A stretch of 64,000 nt of DNA from JBKEDG01 sp047973085. Its GTDB lineage: Bacteria; Bacillota_I; Bacilli_A; JBKEDG01. The position numbers and the translations under genes were made by a program. Below, in pieces: positions 35,592 through 45,400 of this stretch. The DNA lies in the NCBI GenBank assembly GCA_047973085.1, contig JBKEBI010000070.1, forward strand, positions 1-64,000, read 5' to 3'. Every line of letters starts with the position of its first letter. Position 1 is the stretch's first letter. Under the pieces are notes generated by a model that made no database searches, was not told the origin of the DNA, and saw only the letters and a program-made list of their open reading frames with translations.

Positions 35592-36833
35592 TTACAATAT
35601 TAATGCACTTTGACTATTGCATTTACTTACAGCATCCACAAAGAAGTCAATCTCCTCTTTCGTATTGTAAAAACCAAAGGAAGCACGACATGTAACTCTC
35701 ACATCCAAAGCATTGTTAAGTAACTTTGCACAATGATCCCCTACACGTACTGCAATACCAAATGTATTCAAATACGACGCAACATCCTGTGGAAAAACCC
35801 TTTCATCTCCATCATAAACATTAAAAATCACTACACTATTTTCACTATGTTCATTATATATTTTTATATTTGGTAGTTCTTTTAATTTTAACAGTGCATA
35901 CTTTTTTAACCCTTTTTCGTATTCATTGATGTTATCCATACCAATATTACTTAAGTAATTGATTGCTGCTCCCATTCCAAGCACTCCTGCAATATTTTGT
36001 GTTCCTGCCTCAAACACTGTAGGAACATTTTTATAGCTTACGCATAAATTATTATCAAATCTAGCATTCATCCCTCCGCCTTGATTATACGGTGCCATTT
36101 TCTCAAGTAATTCATACCTTCCATATAAAACTCCAATTCCTGTTGGACCACACATTTTATGTGCTGAGTAAACATAAAAGTCACAATCTAGTTCTCTTAC
36201 ATCTACTTTTTTGTGTGGTATGGCTTGCGCACCATCAATCATTGTATATATGCCATTTTCTTTAGCGTATTTACAAATACTTACAACATCACGTGTGTCA
36301 GCAACTGTGTTTGTAACATGTGCACATGCTATAAGTTTTGTATTTTGAGTTACCACTTTTTTTATATTTTCTAAAGTTAGTTCATTATGTTCATTTAAAG
36401 GACAAAATACTATTTTAAGCCCTAATCTATCTGCTAAACTATACCATGGTAATATATTACTTGCATGCTCTGCATAATTTAATATTATTTCATCTCCTGT
36501 ACTTAAGTGACTTTCAAAAAAACTTCTTGCAACTAAGTTTACTCCCTCAGTTGTTCCAGCAGTGAAAACCACCTCATTTTTATCACAATTAATGAAATTT
36601 GCCGTATCCTTACGCACATTTTCATATTTAACATCTACTTTATGACTTAGCTCATAATCTCCACGATGACTATTTGCACTTAGCTTTGCATAATAATTTA
36701 CTATTTCTTCTATTACTACACTCGGTCTCAATGACGTTGCTGAACTATCAAAATATACTAATTGCTTCCCTGCCATCTTCTCTTTTAAAATAGGAAAATC
36801 TTCTCTTACTTTATAAACATCAAAATTTGACAT
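35592..36833 (-). CDS. sufS: Cysteine desulfurase SufS
   Basis: A PLP enzyme of 413 residues that mobilises sulfur from cysteine. It shows YFDSSATSLRP at the N-terminus, the PLP lysine in FYVYSAHKMCGPTGIGVLYG (SAHK), and RVGDHCAKLLNN with the catalytic cysteine. The start overlaps the upstream sufU-like stop (TAATG), with AAGGAGGTGAT ahead of it. Confidence 0.97.
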   Translation of the reverse strand: MSNFDVYKVREDFPILKEKMAGKQLVYFDSSATSLRPSVVIEEIVNYYAKLSANSHRGDYELSHKVDVKYENVRKDTANFINCDKNEVVFTAGTTEGVNLVARSFFESHLSTGDEIILNYAEHASNILPWYSLADRLGLKIVFCPLNEHNELTLENIKKVVTQNTKLIACAHVTNTVADTRDVVSICKYAKENGIYTMIDGAQAIPHKKVDVRELDCDFYVYSAHKMCGPTGIGVLYGRYELLEKMAPYNQGGGMNARFDNNLCVSYKNVPTVFEAGTQNIAGVLGMGAAINYLSNIGMDNINEYEKGLKKYALLKLKELPNIKIYNEHSENSVVIFNVYDGDERVFPQDVASYLNTFGIAVRVGDHCAKLLNNALDVRVTCRASFGFYNTKEEIDFFVDAVSKCNSQSALIL

Positions 36834-37327
36834 TATATCACCTCCTTAAGAAGTTTTTCTGCTGCTTCCCATGGCAATAACGCACATGGCACTCTACTAG
36901 GTTGTGAGTGAATATTCTTAAAGACATTTGCTTCTTCAAGTAAATCGCTATCATATTCTTTTTGCTGTACCATATTATTATAATTATCAATTATAAATTT
37001 CACTTCTTCCACCGTTTTACCCATAAATAATTTTGTCATAATTGAAGCAGTAGCAGTTGAAATGGTACAAGCTTCTCCATCAAAGCGAATATCTTCAATA
37101 ATTTCATCTTTAATTTTAATTTGTACATAAATATCATCAATACAACTTTCATAATCCATATGAATTTGCATATATGTATCATCATCTACTAAACCTCTAT
37201 TACTAGGTTTTTTATAATTTTCCAAAATAATTTCTTGCTGATATGATACATCATCAAATAATTCCTTCAGAACTCCCGGTTCTGTAATGTCTTGTCAAAG
37301 ACCTGTTTTACATGCTGTTTTTTCCAT
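36833..37327 (-). CDS. Second SufU-like protein with in-frame TGA near its N-terminus
   Basis: The part after codon 25 or so is a paralogue of the downstream SufU and keeps the ligands (ESCIDDI, GEACTIS, VPCALLPWE). It has no ordinary start of its own: the frame below the TGA begins with CTG at 37270 or TTG at 37225, neither with a well-spaced binding site. An ATG at 37327 with GGGAG six bases upstream is in the same frame and reads MEKTACKTGL, then TGA (37297-37295), then QDITEPGVLKELFDD and on into the SufU body. Ten bases after the TGA is a perfect 6-bp stem with CGGGA loop. Reading through would give 164 residues. Options are selenocysteine insertion, a leader peptide plus a weak start, or a nonsense mutation. 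Boundaries given assume readthrough; the certain coding part is 36833-37270. Confidence 0.6.
37268..37284 (-). other. Hairpin just after the in-frame TGA (SECIS-like)
   Basis: CAGAAC-CGGGA-GTTCTG: six perfect pairs, 5-nt loop with G in its second position, the stem starting 10 nt after the TGA. Size and distance resemble bacterial SECIS elements; no T-tail follows, so it is not a terminator. Confidence 0.45.
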
Positions 37328-37371
37328 CTTCTTCTCCCAAATATTATATTATATATTTTTGTTACTCGTAT

Positions 37372-37377
37372 ATTATA
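37372..37377 (-). promoter_or_regulatory. Extended -10 promoter of the sufU-like/sufS/sufU/sufB run
   Basis: TGTTATAAT (extended -10) lies about 45 bases before ATG 37327, after the sufD stop. The -35 is poor, as expected for extended -10 promoters. It would let this half of the suf cluster be read apart from sufCD. Confidence 0.5.
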
Positions 37378-37390
37378 ACACAATATTTTT

Positions 37391-37440
37391 AATTTTTATA
37401 ATTACTGTAAAAAAAACAATATAAAAATTATAAAAATCTA
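37391..37440 (-). terminator. Possible weak terminator after sufD
   Basis: A long A+T-only inverted repeat (ATTTTTATAATT/AATTATAAAAAT) with a loop of about 20 nt that contains a run of T. It lies right after the sufD stop. With no G-C pairs it would be weak. Confidence 0.3.
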
Positions 37441-37441
37441 T

Positions 37442-38281
37442 TTAAACATGTAAAACATTTTGAATTTCTTCTATTACTAAATCTTTCATATTTTCTTCAC
37501 TAATATTAGTAGTTACACTAAGTAAAAATCCATTTATTAAAAGTACAAGACACTGCTCATAGCTTAATCCACGTGACTGCATATAATACAATTCATCTTC
37601 ATTAATCTGACCTACTGCAGCAGCATGGCTTGCTTCAACATCATACTCATCAATCAACAAAACTGGATCACACTCAGCTATCGCATTTTCACCTAAAACA
37701 ATTGCTTTAGTATCTTGGTGACACTTACTTAAACTACAACCCTTTTCAATAAAACCTGTAGTATTATTTACATACTTTCCACCACTTAAAATTACACTTC
37801 TACTTATTGCAGTACTACTAGTAACTTTATTTAAATGCTTAGTATTAATAGTAAACTCACTCTTTGTATCATTTAAATTTACGCATGCTGTTTTTAAATT
37901 ATATTCAGCGTATTCTCCATTTAAACTAGTATCAAATTTATTGACTCCATATTTACTTAAATTAATAAAGAACATGTTATATAATGCATTACTTGCAACT
38001 GTACTAGTGAATTTATTATTATTACTATTTTTTTGTATATAAATCATTTCAAAATTAGCATGATTTTTTACATTGATTTCATAACATAACTCTGCCTCTG
38101 TAAAATTAAATGTTACAAAAACTTTAGCTTTAACATTATCCTCAACATTAATTTTCATATTATCAAATTTATCTTCAACATTTAAAAACAATGTTTGACT
38201 ATTAGTTAAATTTACTTCTAAACACTCACTAAAACTTATACTATCATTACTAAACCCTTTAACTACACTAAGACTATTCAT
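37442..38281 (-). CDS. sufD: Fe-S cluster assembly protein SufD
   Basis: A 279-residue protein (from ATG 38281) with the SufB/SufD beta-helix C-terminal half: GFIEKGCSLSKCHQDTKAIV, CDPVLLIDEYDVEASHAAAVGQI (read in two blocks) and YYMQSRGLSYEQC near the end, the conserved SufD elements. It is shorter than most SufD (about 420), lacking much of the N-terminal part. The frame extends to 38305, but 38281 overlaps the sufC stop by 8 bases with AAGG upstream. Confidence 0.88.
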   Translation of the reverse strand: MNSLSVVKGFSNDSISFSECLEVNLTNSQTLFLNVEDKFDNMKINVEDNVKAKVFVTFNFTEAELCYEINVKNHANFEMIYIQKNSNNNKFTSTVASNALYNMFFINLSKYGVNKFDTSLNGEYAEYNLKTACVNLNDTKSEFTINTKHLNKVTSSTAISRSVILSGGKYVNNTTGFIEKGCSLSKCHQDTKAIVLGENAIAECDPVLLIDEYDVEASHAAAVGQINEDELYYMQSRGLSYEQCLVLLINGFLLSVTTNISEENMKDLVIEEIQNVLHV

Positions 38282-39104
38282 TAACAAACAAATCCTTTGT
38301 TGCACAACTTCCTATCGAAATGCGTTGATTTGATTTTTCATCTTTAATTCCTAGTTCTTTTTTTATCCAGTCATATCCTTCATTTTCAACTTTTAAAGCA
38401 AGTTTACTATCTCCAGACATAACAATTTTTCCATTTAACATAATATGTACAAAATCAGGTTTAATATAATCAAGAAGTCTTTGATAGTGAGTAATAACTA
38501 AAAATCCAATATCTTCACTGCGTTCTTTAGCCATTGACATAACGTTTTCACCAACGATTTTTAAAGCATCAACATCAAGTCCAGAATCTATTTCATCAAG
38601 AATTGCAATTTTAGGTTCTAAAAGTTTCATTTGTAAAATTTCATTACGTTTCTTTTCTCCACCACTAAACCCTTCATTTAAGAATCTGTGTGCTAAATCG
38701 CTATTCATCTTTAAATCATCAACAGCATTTTCCATCTTTTTTATAAAAGTGTAAAGACTTGTGTTTTCTTCAGACTTAGCGTTTAAAGCTGCTCTCAAAA
38801 AATCAGAATTGGTAATTCCACTAATTTCTTGAGGATATTGCATTGCTAAAAATATTCCTTTTCTAGCACGTTCATCTACGCTCATCTCTATAATAGATTC
38901 ATCATTTAGTATTATACTTCCGTCTGTAACCTCATATTTAGGATGCCCCATAACAACAGAAGAAAGTGTAGACTTTCCTGTTCCATTAGGCCCCATTACT
39001 GCATGAATTTCACCTGCATTAATTTCTAAATCTATTCCTTTTAAAATTTCTTTATCATCTATCTTGGCACACAAGTTGTTTATTTTAAATTTAACATTGG
39101 ACAC
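38274..39104 (-). CDS. sufC: Fe-S assembly ATPase SufC
   Basis: The ABC-type ATPase of SufBCD. Walker A GPNGTGKST, the signature FSGGEKKRNEI and Walker B AILDEIDSGLD are intact. It is the first gene of the suf cluster, begins at a GTG with GAGGAGGG upstream, and is divergent from the foldase gene. It is slightly longer (276) than average, with a polar C-terminal tail. Confidence 0.97.
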   Translation of the reverse strand: MSNVKFKINNLCAKIDDKEILKGIDLEINAGEIHAVMGPNGTGKSTLSSVVMGHPKYEVTDGSIILNDESIIEMSVDERARKGIFLAMQYPQEISGITNSDFLRAALNAKSEENTSLYTFIKKMENAVDDLKMNSDLAHRFLNEGFSGGEKKRNEILQMKLLEPKIAILDEIDSGLDVDALKIVGENVMSMAKERSEDIGFLVITHYQRLLDYIKPDFVHIMLNGKIVMSGDSKLALKVENEGYDWIKKELGIKDEKSNQRISIGSCATKDLFVNE

Positions 39105-39197
39105 AAATATCCCTCCTCTACAAAATATATTTTATCAGATTTCCATATGATTTAAAAGTATTGTACACCTTTTTGCATTTTTTTTTATAAAATTGTA

Positions 39198-39226
39198 TTG
39201 AGATAACTCAATTAAAGTGGTAATAT
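39198..39226 (+). promoter_or_regulatory. Promoter of the foldase gene
   Basis: TTGAGA (39198-39203) and TAATAT (39221-39226), 17-base spacer, about 20 bases before the start. Confidence 0.65.
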
Positions 39227-39245
39227 ATATTGTGAGGTGAAATTT

Positions 39246-40283
39246 ATGAATCAAAAACGAAAAAATATTATACTAGTGTTAGTAGCTTTAGTTGTTACTA
39301 ATTTAATTACACATTATGCTTCAAGTGGGCAAGATTCAAGACTGGGGAAAAAGACTACTGTTGTGATTGCTAGTGTTGACGGAAAAGAATTTACATCAAA
39401 TGATATCTATAACTCTTGGAAAAGTGATGGACAAAGTTCTACTACTATCAATTCATTAATTAATTCTGTTGATAGTTATATTTTAAATGATAAATATGAA
39501 GATAGTGAAGAAATTGCAGAAGAACTAGATACTCAAGTAAAACAAGCAAAAGCTTATTATGAAGATCAGGGACAAGACTTTGATGAATTACTTAGTCAAA
39601 GTGGTATGACTGAAGATTCTTGGGAAGAAATGTTAAAACTTCAAATACAAACTCAAAAAGAAACTCAAAGCTATGTAGAAAGTATTGTAACAAAAGACCA
39701 AGTTCAAGAAGCATATGATGCTGATGAGGTAAAAGTTAGAACTAGTCAAATTTTATTTAAAGTGGAAGTTAGTGAAGACACAGCTGTAGCTGATGTTGAA
39801 GCAGAAGCAAAAGCAAAAGCTGATGATGTTTATAAATTGCTGACAGAGGAAATGGAAAACAGCGAAGATAAGCAAGCAACTTTTGCAAAATATGCAAAAG
39901 AATATTCAGAGGATGTCGACTCAAAAGAAAATGGTGGAGATGTAGGATTTTCAAATAGTGAAGACAGCGCTTATCAAGAAGCAATAAAAGATCTTGAAAT
40001 AGATGAATACACAGAGGTTGTTAAAACTTCATACGGATATGCTATCATTATGAAAACAGATGTTCAAGAAAAGAAAAGTTTAGATGATGAAGCTGTATAT
40101 GAAAAATATCAAACTCAAGTGGCTGAGCAAATGATTGAAGAAAATTCAAGTTATTCTCAACTAGCATTAATAGAACTAAGAAGTTCATATGGACTTAAAT
40201 TTAAAGATACTGATTTAGGTGAGCAATACAGTACAATTGTAGAGCAAACTAACGCTCAGTTTGAAACTACAGAAACTGAGTAA
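39246..40283 (+). CDS. Membrane-anchored peptidyl-prolyl isomerase (parvulin/PrsA-like)
   Basis: An extracytoplasmic folding factor of 345 residues. The N-terminus is a positively charged, hydrophobic segment (residues about 4-22) with no lipobox cysteine, so it is probably an uncleaved anchor rather than a PrsA lipoprotein. A SurA-like helical region follows, and a PpiC rotamase domain spans about residues 160-265 (VRTSQILFKV, EYSEDVDSKENGGDVGFS, TSYGYAIIM). The whole protein is rich in Glu, Asp and Gln. ATG 39246 is preceded by GAGGTG; the frame is open to a GTG at 39237. Confidence 0.85.
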   Translation: MNQKRKNIILVLVALVVTNLITHYASSGQDSRLGKKTTVVIASVDGKEFTSNDIYNSWKSDGQSSTTINSLINSVDSYILNDKYEDSEEIAEELDTQVKQAKAYYEDQGQDFDELLSQSGMTEDSWEEMLKLQIQTQKETQSYVESIVTKDQVQEAYDADEVKVRTSQILFKVEVSEDTAVADVEAEAKAKADDVYKLLTEEMENSEDKQATFAKYAKEYSEDVDSKENGGDVGFSNSEDSAYQEAIKDLEIDEYTEVVKTSYGYAIIMKTDVQEKKSLDDEAVYEKYQTQVAEQMIEENSSYSQLALIELRSSYGLKFKDTDLGEQYSTIVEQTNAQFETTETE

Positions 40284-40300
40284 ATAAATACCTTATACTA

Positions 40301-40340
40301 AAAATACCTCATTATTTAAAGAATAATGAGGTATTTTTTT
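40301..40340. terminator. Bidirectional terminator between foldase gene and metG
   Basis: A perfect 16-bp stem (40301-40316 with 40322-40337; core ATACCTCATTATT), 5-nt loop, T-run on the plus side and A-run on the other. It serves both converging genes. Confidence 0.92.
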
Positions 40341-42210
40341 AATATACTACAGCACCACTTTTAGCAATACTTTCCAAAATATTTAATTCATCATCTAACT
40401 CTGCTGATAAAATCATCCCTTCACTTAATTCCCCTCTCAATTTGACAGGTTTTAAATTTGCAACGATAACTACGTTTTTCCCCACCAATTCTTGAGGATT
40501 ATAAAATTGTGCTATTCCACTACAAATTTGTCTTGTTTCATTTCCTACTTTTAGTTTAAATAATAATAACTTATCAGCATTTGGATGTTGTATACACTCA
40601 ACTACTTCCGCCACTCTTAATTCAATTTTATCAAAATCGTCAATTGTAATTTCTGCTTTCTTATTTTCATCTACATTACTCATTTTTTCAAGCTCCTCTT
40701 CTATATTTAATCTTTGATATATAATACTTGGTTTATTAACCAAAAATTTATTATCTTTTTCCAAAGTGACTCTCCTATAGTTAGAATTAGAATCAAATTG
40801 AAATTGTTTATCTATTTCTATGGAAGTCTCATTGATAAATGGTTTTACTAAAATTGAAACATTTCTTAAACTTTCCACAAGATTGTATAAAACGTTCATT
40901 AATTTATCCTTATCTTCTTTTACTAGTACCCAAGGCATTGTTTCATCAACAAATTTATTACATCTAGAAATAAACTTCCATACAGCTTGAAGCGCTCGTT
41001 TAGTGTCATATCCCTCCATTGAATTATGATACTCATCTAAAACTTCATTAAACACTTTCCACAAATCAGCTTCTACATCGATCTTAATACTCTCATCATA
41101 TGTAATTTCTGAGTCAAAGTATTTAAAACACATACTAGCAGTACGGTTTACAAGGTTACTTAAATCATTTACTAAATCATAATTATATCTTTCTATAAAT
41201 CTTTCTAAAGTAAAGCTTCCATCATTTCCATTTGCAAGCTCAGTTAATAAATAATATCTGACAGGATCTACTCCATATACTTCAGTGTAATCTTTTGGAT
41301 AAACAACATTTCCAAGTGATTTACTCATCTTGTCATCACCCATCATAATAAAACCATGTGTCATAATGCTATCTGGTAATTTTTCATTTAATGCCATTAA
41401 CATAATTGGCCAATATATCGCATGAAATCTAATAATATCTTTTCCAACAATATGTAAAACTTCTCCATTATTCCAATATTTTTCATACAAATCATTATTA
41501 GGATAATTTAGAGCAGAAATATAATTTGATAATGCATCAATCCAAACATATATAATGTGTTTAGGATTACTTGGAACCTTAATTCCCCACTCAAAGCTAG
41601 TTCGAGTTACACTTAAATCTTCAAGACCGTTAGATAAAAATGATAAAATTTCATTCCTTCTTGATTCAGGCATAATAAAATTCTTATTTTCATTGATGTG
41701 CTTTATCAATCTCTCTTCATACTTTTTTAAATTTAAAAAATAGCTTTCTTCACTAATTAATTCCGTAGTTCTACCACAATCTGGGCATTTTCCATCTTTT
41801 AGCTGTGAATCTGTATAAAAGGATTCACATCCTATACAATAATTACCATTATAAGTTGAAAGATAAATATCCCCATTATTTAAAAGTTTTTCAAATATTT
41901 TTTGTACTACTTCTTTATGCTCTACATCAGTTGTGCGAACAAAATAATCATTGCTAATTTGCAAATGCTCAAATAAACTTTTAGCTTCATTAGATAATGT
42001 ATCTACATGTTTTTGAGGTTCAATATTTAATTGCTTTGCCGTTTCTTCAATTTTTTTCCCATGCTCATCCATTCCAGTCATAAAGAAAACATCATTTTCT
42101 TTTAACCTATTATACCTTGCTATTGCATCAGCATAAATAATCTCATATGCACTTCCTATATGCAAACTACTATTTGAATAAAAAATTGCTGTAGAAATAA
42201 ACTTATTCAT
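40339..42210 (-). CDS. metG: Methionyl-tRNA synthetase
   Basis: A class I synthetase of 623 residues charging tRNA-Met. It has the HIGH-type motif LHIGSAYEI, a zinc-type knuckle (CIGCESFYTDSQ, KCPDCG), the KMSKS loop DDKMSKSLGN and a C-terminal EMAPII/Trbp111-type tRNA-binding domain (about residues 520-620: VAEVVECIQHPNADKLL, LKPVKLRGELSEGMIL). It is controlled by the T-box leader immediately upstream. Confidence 0.97.
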   Translation of the reverse strand: MNKFISTAIFYSNSSLHIGSAYEIIYADAIARYNRLKENDVFFMTGMDEHGKKIEETAKQLNIEPQKHVDTLSNEAKSLFEHLQISNDYFVRTTDVEHKEVVQKIFEKLLNNGDIYLSTYNGNYCIGCESFYTDSQLKDGKCPDCGRTTELISEESYFLNLKKYEERLIKHINENKNFIMPESRRNEILSFLSNGLEDLSVTRTSFEWGIKVPSNPKHIIYVWIDALSNYISALNYPNNDLYEKYWNNGEVLHIVGKDIIRFHAIYWPIMLMALNEKLPDSIMTHGFIMMGDDKMSKSLGNVVYPKDYTEVYGVDPVRYYLLTELANGNDGSFTLERFIERYNYDLVNDLSNLVNRTASMCFKYFDSEITYDESIKIDVEADLWKVFNEVLDEYHNSMEGYDTKRALQAVWKFISRCNKFVDETMPWVLVKEDKDKLMNVLYNLVESLRNVSILVKPFINETSIEIDKQFQFDSNSNYRRVTLEKDNKFLVNKPSIIYQRLNIEEELEKMSNVDENKKAEITIDDFDKIELRVAEVVECIQHPNADKLLLFKLKVGNETRQICSGIAQFYNPQELVGKNVVIVANLKPVKLRGELSEGMILSAELDDELNILESIAKSGAVVY

Positions 42211-42224
42211 AATTTCCTCCTAAT

Positions 42225-42249
42225 AAAAAAATCCTTAAATTAATAAGGA
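42225..42249 (-). terminator. T-box-controlled terminator of metG
   Basis: Stem TCCTTA/TAAGGA (42244-42249 with 42232-42237) followed by seven T on the minus strand. It overlaps sequences downstream of the T-box core and competes with the antiterminator. Confidence 0.85.
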
Positions 42250-42444
42250 CGAAAATTCGCGGTACCACCTTAATTTACATAAAATCTAATTTATGCATCT
42301 CAAATCTTTAACGCAGATATACGCATGAACTTACATATCAACCCATGTACTCCAAAGCCATTTTCATTATACTACTTTCATTTGTTTTCACCAAGCACAA
42401 ACTCTCTGGGCAAAGCACATATAACTACTCTCTTCTTCAACGTA
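42225..42444 (-). ncRNA. T-box leader RNA, Met-specific
   Basis: The T-box core AAGGTGGTACCGCG (minus strand, 42271-42258) is exact and sits just before the terminator. Upstream are stem I features: GAAGAAGAGAGTAG, the CAGAGAG bulge and GCTTGGTGAAAAC distal loop. A Met codon (ATG, 42361-42359) lies in the position expected for the specifier, in agreement with the downstream gene. Uncharged tRNA-Met would stabilise the antiterminator and allow metG transcription. Confidence 0.9.
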
Positions 42445-42449
42445 TTCTA

Positions 42450-42478
42450 ATTTTAACATATAAATATCACAATTTCAA
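42450..42478 (-). promoter_or_regulatory. Promoter of the metG T-box transcript
   Basis: TTGAAA (42473-42478) and TAAAAT (42450-42455), 17-base spacer. The -35 begins 7 bases after the essC stop, so no separate terminator separates essC from metG. Confidence 0.7.
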
Positions 42479-42485
42479 TATTTTA

Positions 42486-45400
42486 CTATTTACAATTAAT
42501 TTTTTTAGTAACTATTATAGCTTCATCATTTACCACATCAAACATCATTTTATCAATTATTCTAGTTCGTTTAAAATTATATTCAAATTTTTCAGTATTT
42601 GTAATTATAATTCTATTTTTTATCTCACTTAAAACTTTACTATTTACATCTCTGTAATAAAAACTTTTATAAAAATTACCCGAAACAAAATCATCATATA
42701 TAAGAACTACATCACTTACACAAACCTTAGAAAAATCTCTTAAATATAAATAATTATCTTCCTTTGAAATAGCAAATTTTTTTTTAGATGGTTTTAAGTG
42801 TGATAAATAATTTTTAAATTCGACAACATCATTTCCATATAAACATATACCTTCTCCTATCAAAAAATCTGTTTTACTCTGTTTTTTATAAAATAAAGTA
42901 AAGAGTTCCCCAGGATCGCTAACAGATAACATAAATTTATTATCAAATATCTTTATTAATCTAGATAACCTTCCTGATATGCCTAACGCAGTAATTATAA
43001 TTCTTATATTGTCATATCGTCTGTAGCCACACTCTTCAATAAAACTTAGTAATAGTTCTGAGGTAAATAATTCAAAACCGTCTATAATGAAGTATGTATT
43101 TACTTTCAAAGTTTTTGCATAACTAATAAATATTTCAATTTGAGTATCAGTATCAACATAAATATCCACTTTATTTATAAAACTATCATCTTTCCCAAAA
43201 TATATTATACATCCATCAAATTTACTTATAATAGTTTTGATAAGCTCACTTTTCCCACTTTGCATTTTTCCTATAATAAGATAATTATCATGTGAAATTT
43301 CATATTCTGTAAAGTTTTTTCTATCACTAAAGTTAAGTAAAACTTTATTTGATTCTTCAACTGGAAAACTTTTCCATATAACATAATCTGTTTTTTGATA
43401 CTTTAGATTTAAATTAAAAATGTTGTCATTAAGAATTGTAGTACTGAATTCATCAGCTCCATTTATTACAACATTACTTTTTTTAAAGTCAAGGCAATTG
43501 AATACCTTAATGTACGTATTATAATTATTGACAGACACAATTGCCTCGCCAGAAAAACTAAAATATGCAGCTTCTTTACTACCAATAACCTCGATGCTGT
43601 CTTGAACTGAATTTACTTTTAAACATATCTTATAATTAATATTACTCTTTAACTGCTCTGTCAATATTCCTGAAGATTTTTGTAAAGATAATATTAAAAA
43701 AATACCTAAACTTCTTCCTACTCTTGCTATTGATTCAATTTCTTCTATAATATTTCCTAGATTTTTTTTAACTTCAGCAAATTCATCAATTATAATGAAC
43801 AACCTTGGCAATTTAAAATGATTATTGATTTCATTGTACTCACTAATTCCATACTTACTAAAAAGCTTTTGACGATATATCAATTCACTTTTAATAGAAG
43901 CAAGAACATTTTCATAATTTCCACTTAAATTTGAAAACACTGAAGCAATATGTGCAAGGGATATGACCTTTGAAATCAACGAATCTCCTTTAAAATCAAT
44001 TATCCCAATTACTGCTTCTTCGGGTGTATAATGTAGTGCAATTTCCATAATTATCTGCAGTAGTAAAACACTCTTCCCACTTCCTGTCATTCCAACTATT
44101 AATCCATGTGGGCCTTTATTTTCTATATCTAATACGTAATTTTCACTTAATCTTATTCCAAACTTAATAAAATTAATTTTTTTACTACTATTAAAAATTA
44201 TTTTTTTCTCGTAAATATATAAAATTCTTGAATTCAAAGTAATATAACTATATAAATAGAAAACCCCCGTTTTAGTTATAAATCTATTTCTAAATAAATT
44301 ATTTACTTCAAGTATATCATCTGTCATATCTTTAACATCTAAATAAATTACCTTGTTATCATTCATGAAATTACTTAAGTTTATATTAACATTACAAACA
44401 ATAATACATCCCTTAAAATTTTTATAAAAAGAAAAATTATTCATACTGTAATATTCAGCATTTACTATAAAATCATAACGACTAAAATTTCCTATAAAAA
44501 TTATTCTTTGGTAAAAATCACAATTTATTATTGATAATAATAAATTATGTAAAAACAATGTAGCATATTTGCCCACAAAAGTAATTTGCTTCAAATAAAT
44601 TTTAAAATGAAAACTTCCCAACTCTTTAACTTTTTGTGTAAAATGGATTTTCAAATTTTTCTCAGTAATTCTTGCATTAACATTAATTGGTTTTAATATA
44701 TAGCCAATGCACATATTTTTTTGTTTAATTAGTTTAAATTCAGTTATTAAATAATTTTTACGTAAATCTTTTTTTATTATTAAAAATAGCTTATTGAGAG
44801 CTAAATCAAAATTTTGCTGAACAAATCTATTATAGTATTCAACTTTCCTCTTTTGTTTAAAATACATTACTAAAGAGGCACTAACAGTTGAAATACTGCT
44901 AGCTAACATAAAAATAATCATGCTACTTCTTCTTGTAAAAAAAGAGAGTAAAATCATTACTACCACCATTATTACGGGAGGAATAATATATCTTGAAATA
45001 TTTTCTTGAAACAATTGAAGCGTATCATTGTAGTTAAATTCATAATCAAACTTACTTTCATAATCTTTTTTGATTGTATCTAATTCATTATATATAAAAT
45101 AAGAATTTCCTTTATATTTTCCTTTTTGATTTAAGAAAACTAAGTTTTGATCAATAATAAACTTATAAACTCCCGTACAAATACTTAGAGATCCATTAAA
45201 ATAAAATTCCCCTTGTTCATAAAATTTGTTTTCTACATAAACTGGAGAGGTAAATTTAATATATTTTTTCTCTAAATTTATTTCTACATCGGATGTTGTA
45301 AGAATAATTTCATTAAGTTTAAACTTCTCTTTTTTAATACAAATCCTATTTCCAATACATCCAATTACATAAAAAAATAAGTATTTTTCAATATAGTAAA

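Noticed and set aside
37270..37300. A +1 frameshift at CTT TGA C, as in prfB
   Set aside because: The CTT-TGA-C site is the RF2 frameshift context, but shifting +1 leads to DKTLQNREF and a stop, not to the SufU frame.
42345..42632. A 95-codon plus-strand frame over the T-box and the end of essC
   Set aside because: It runs antisense through a conserved RNA leader and coding sequence, with no ribosome binding site.
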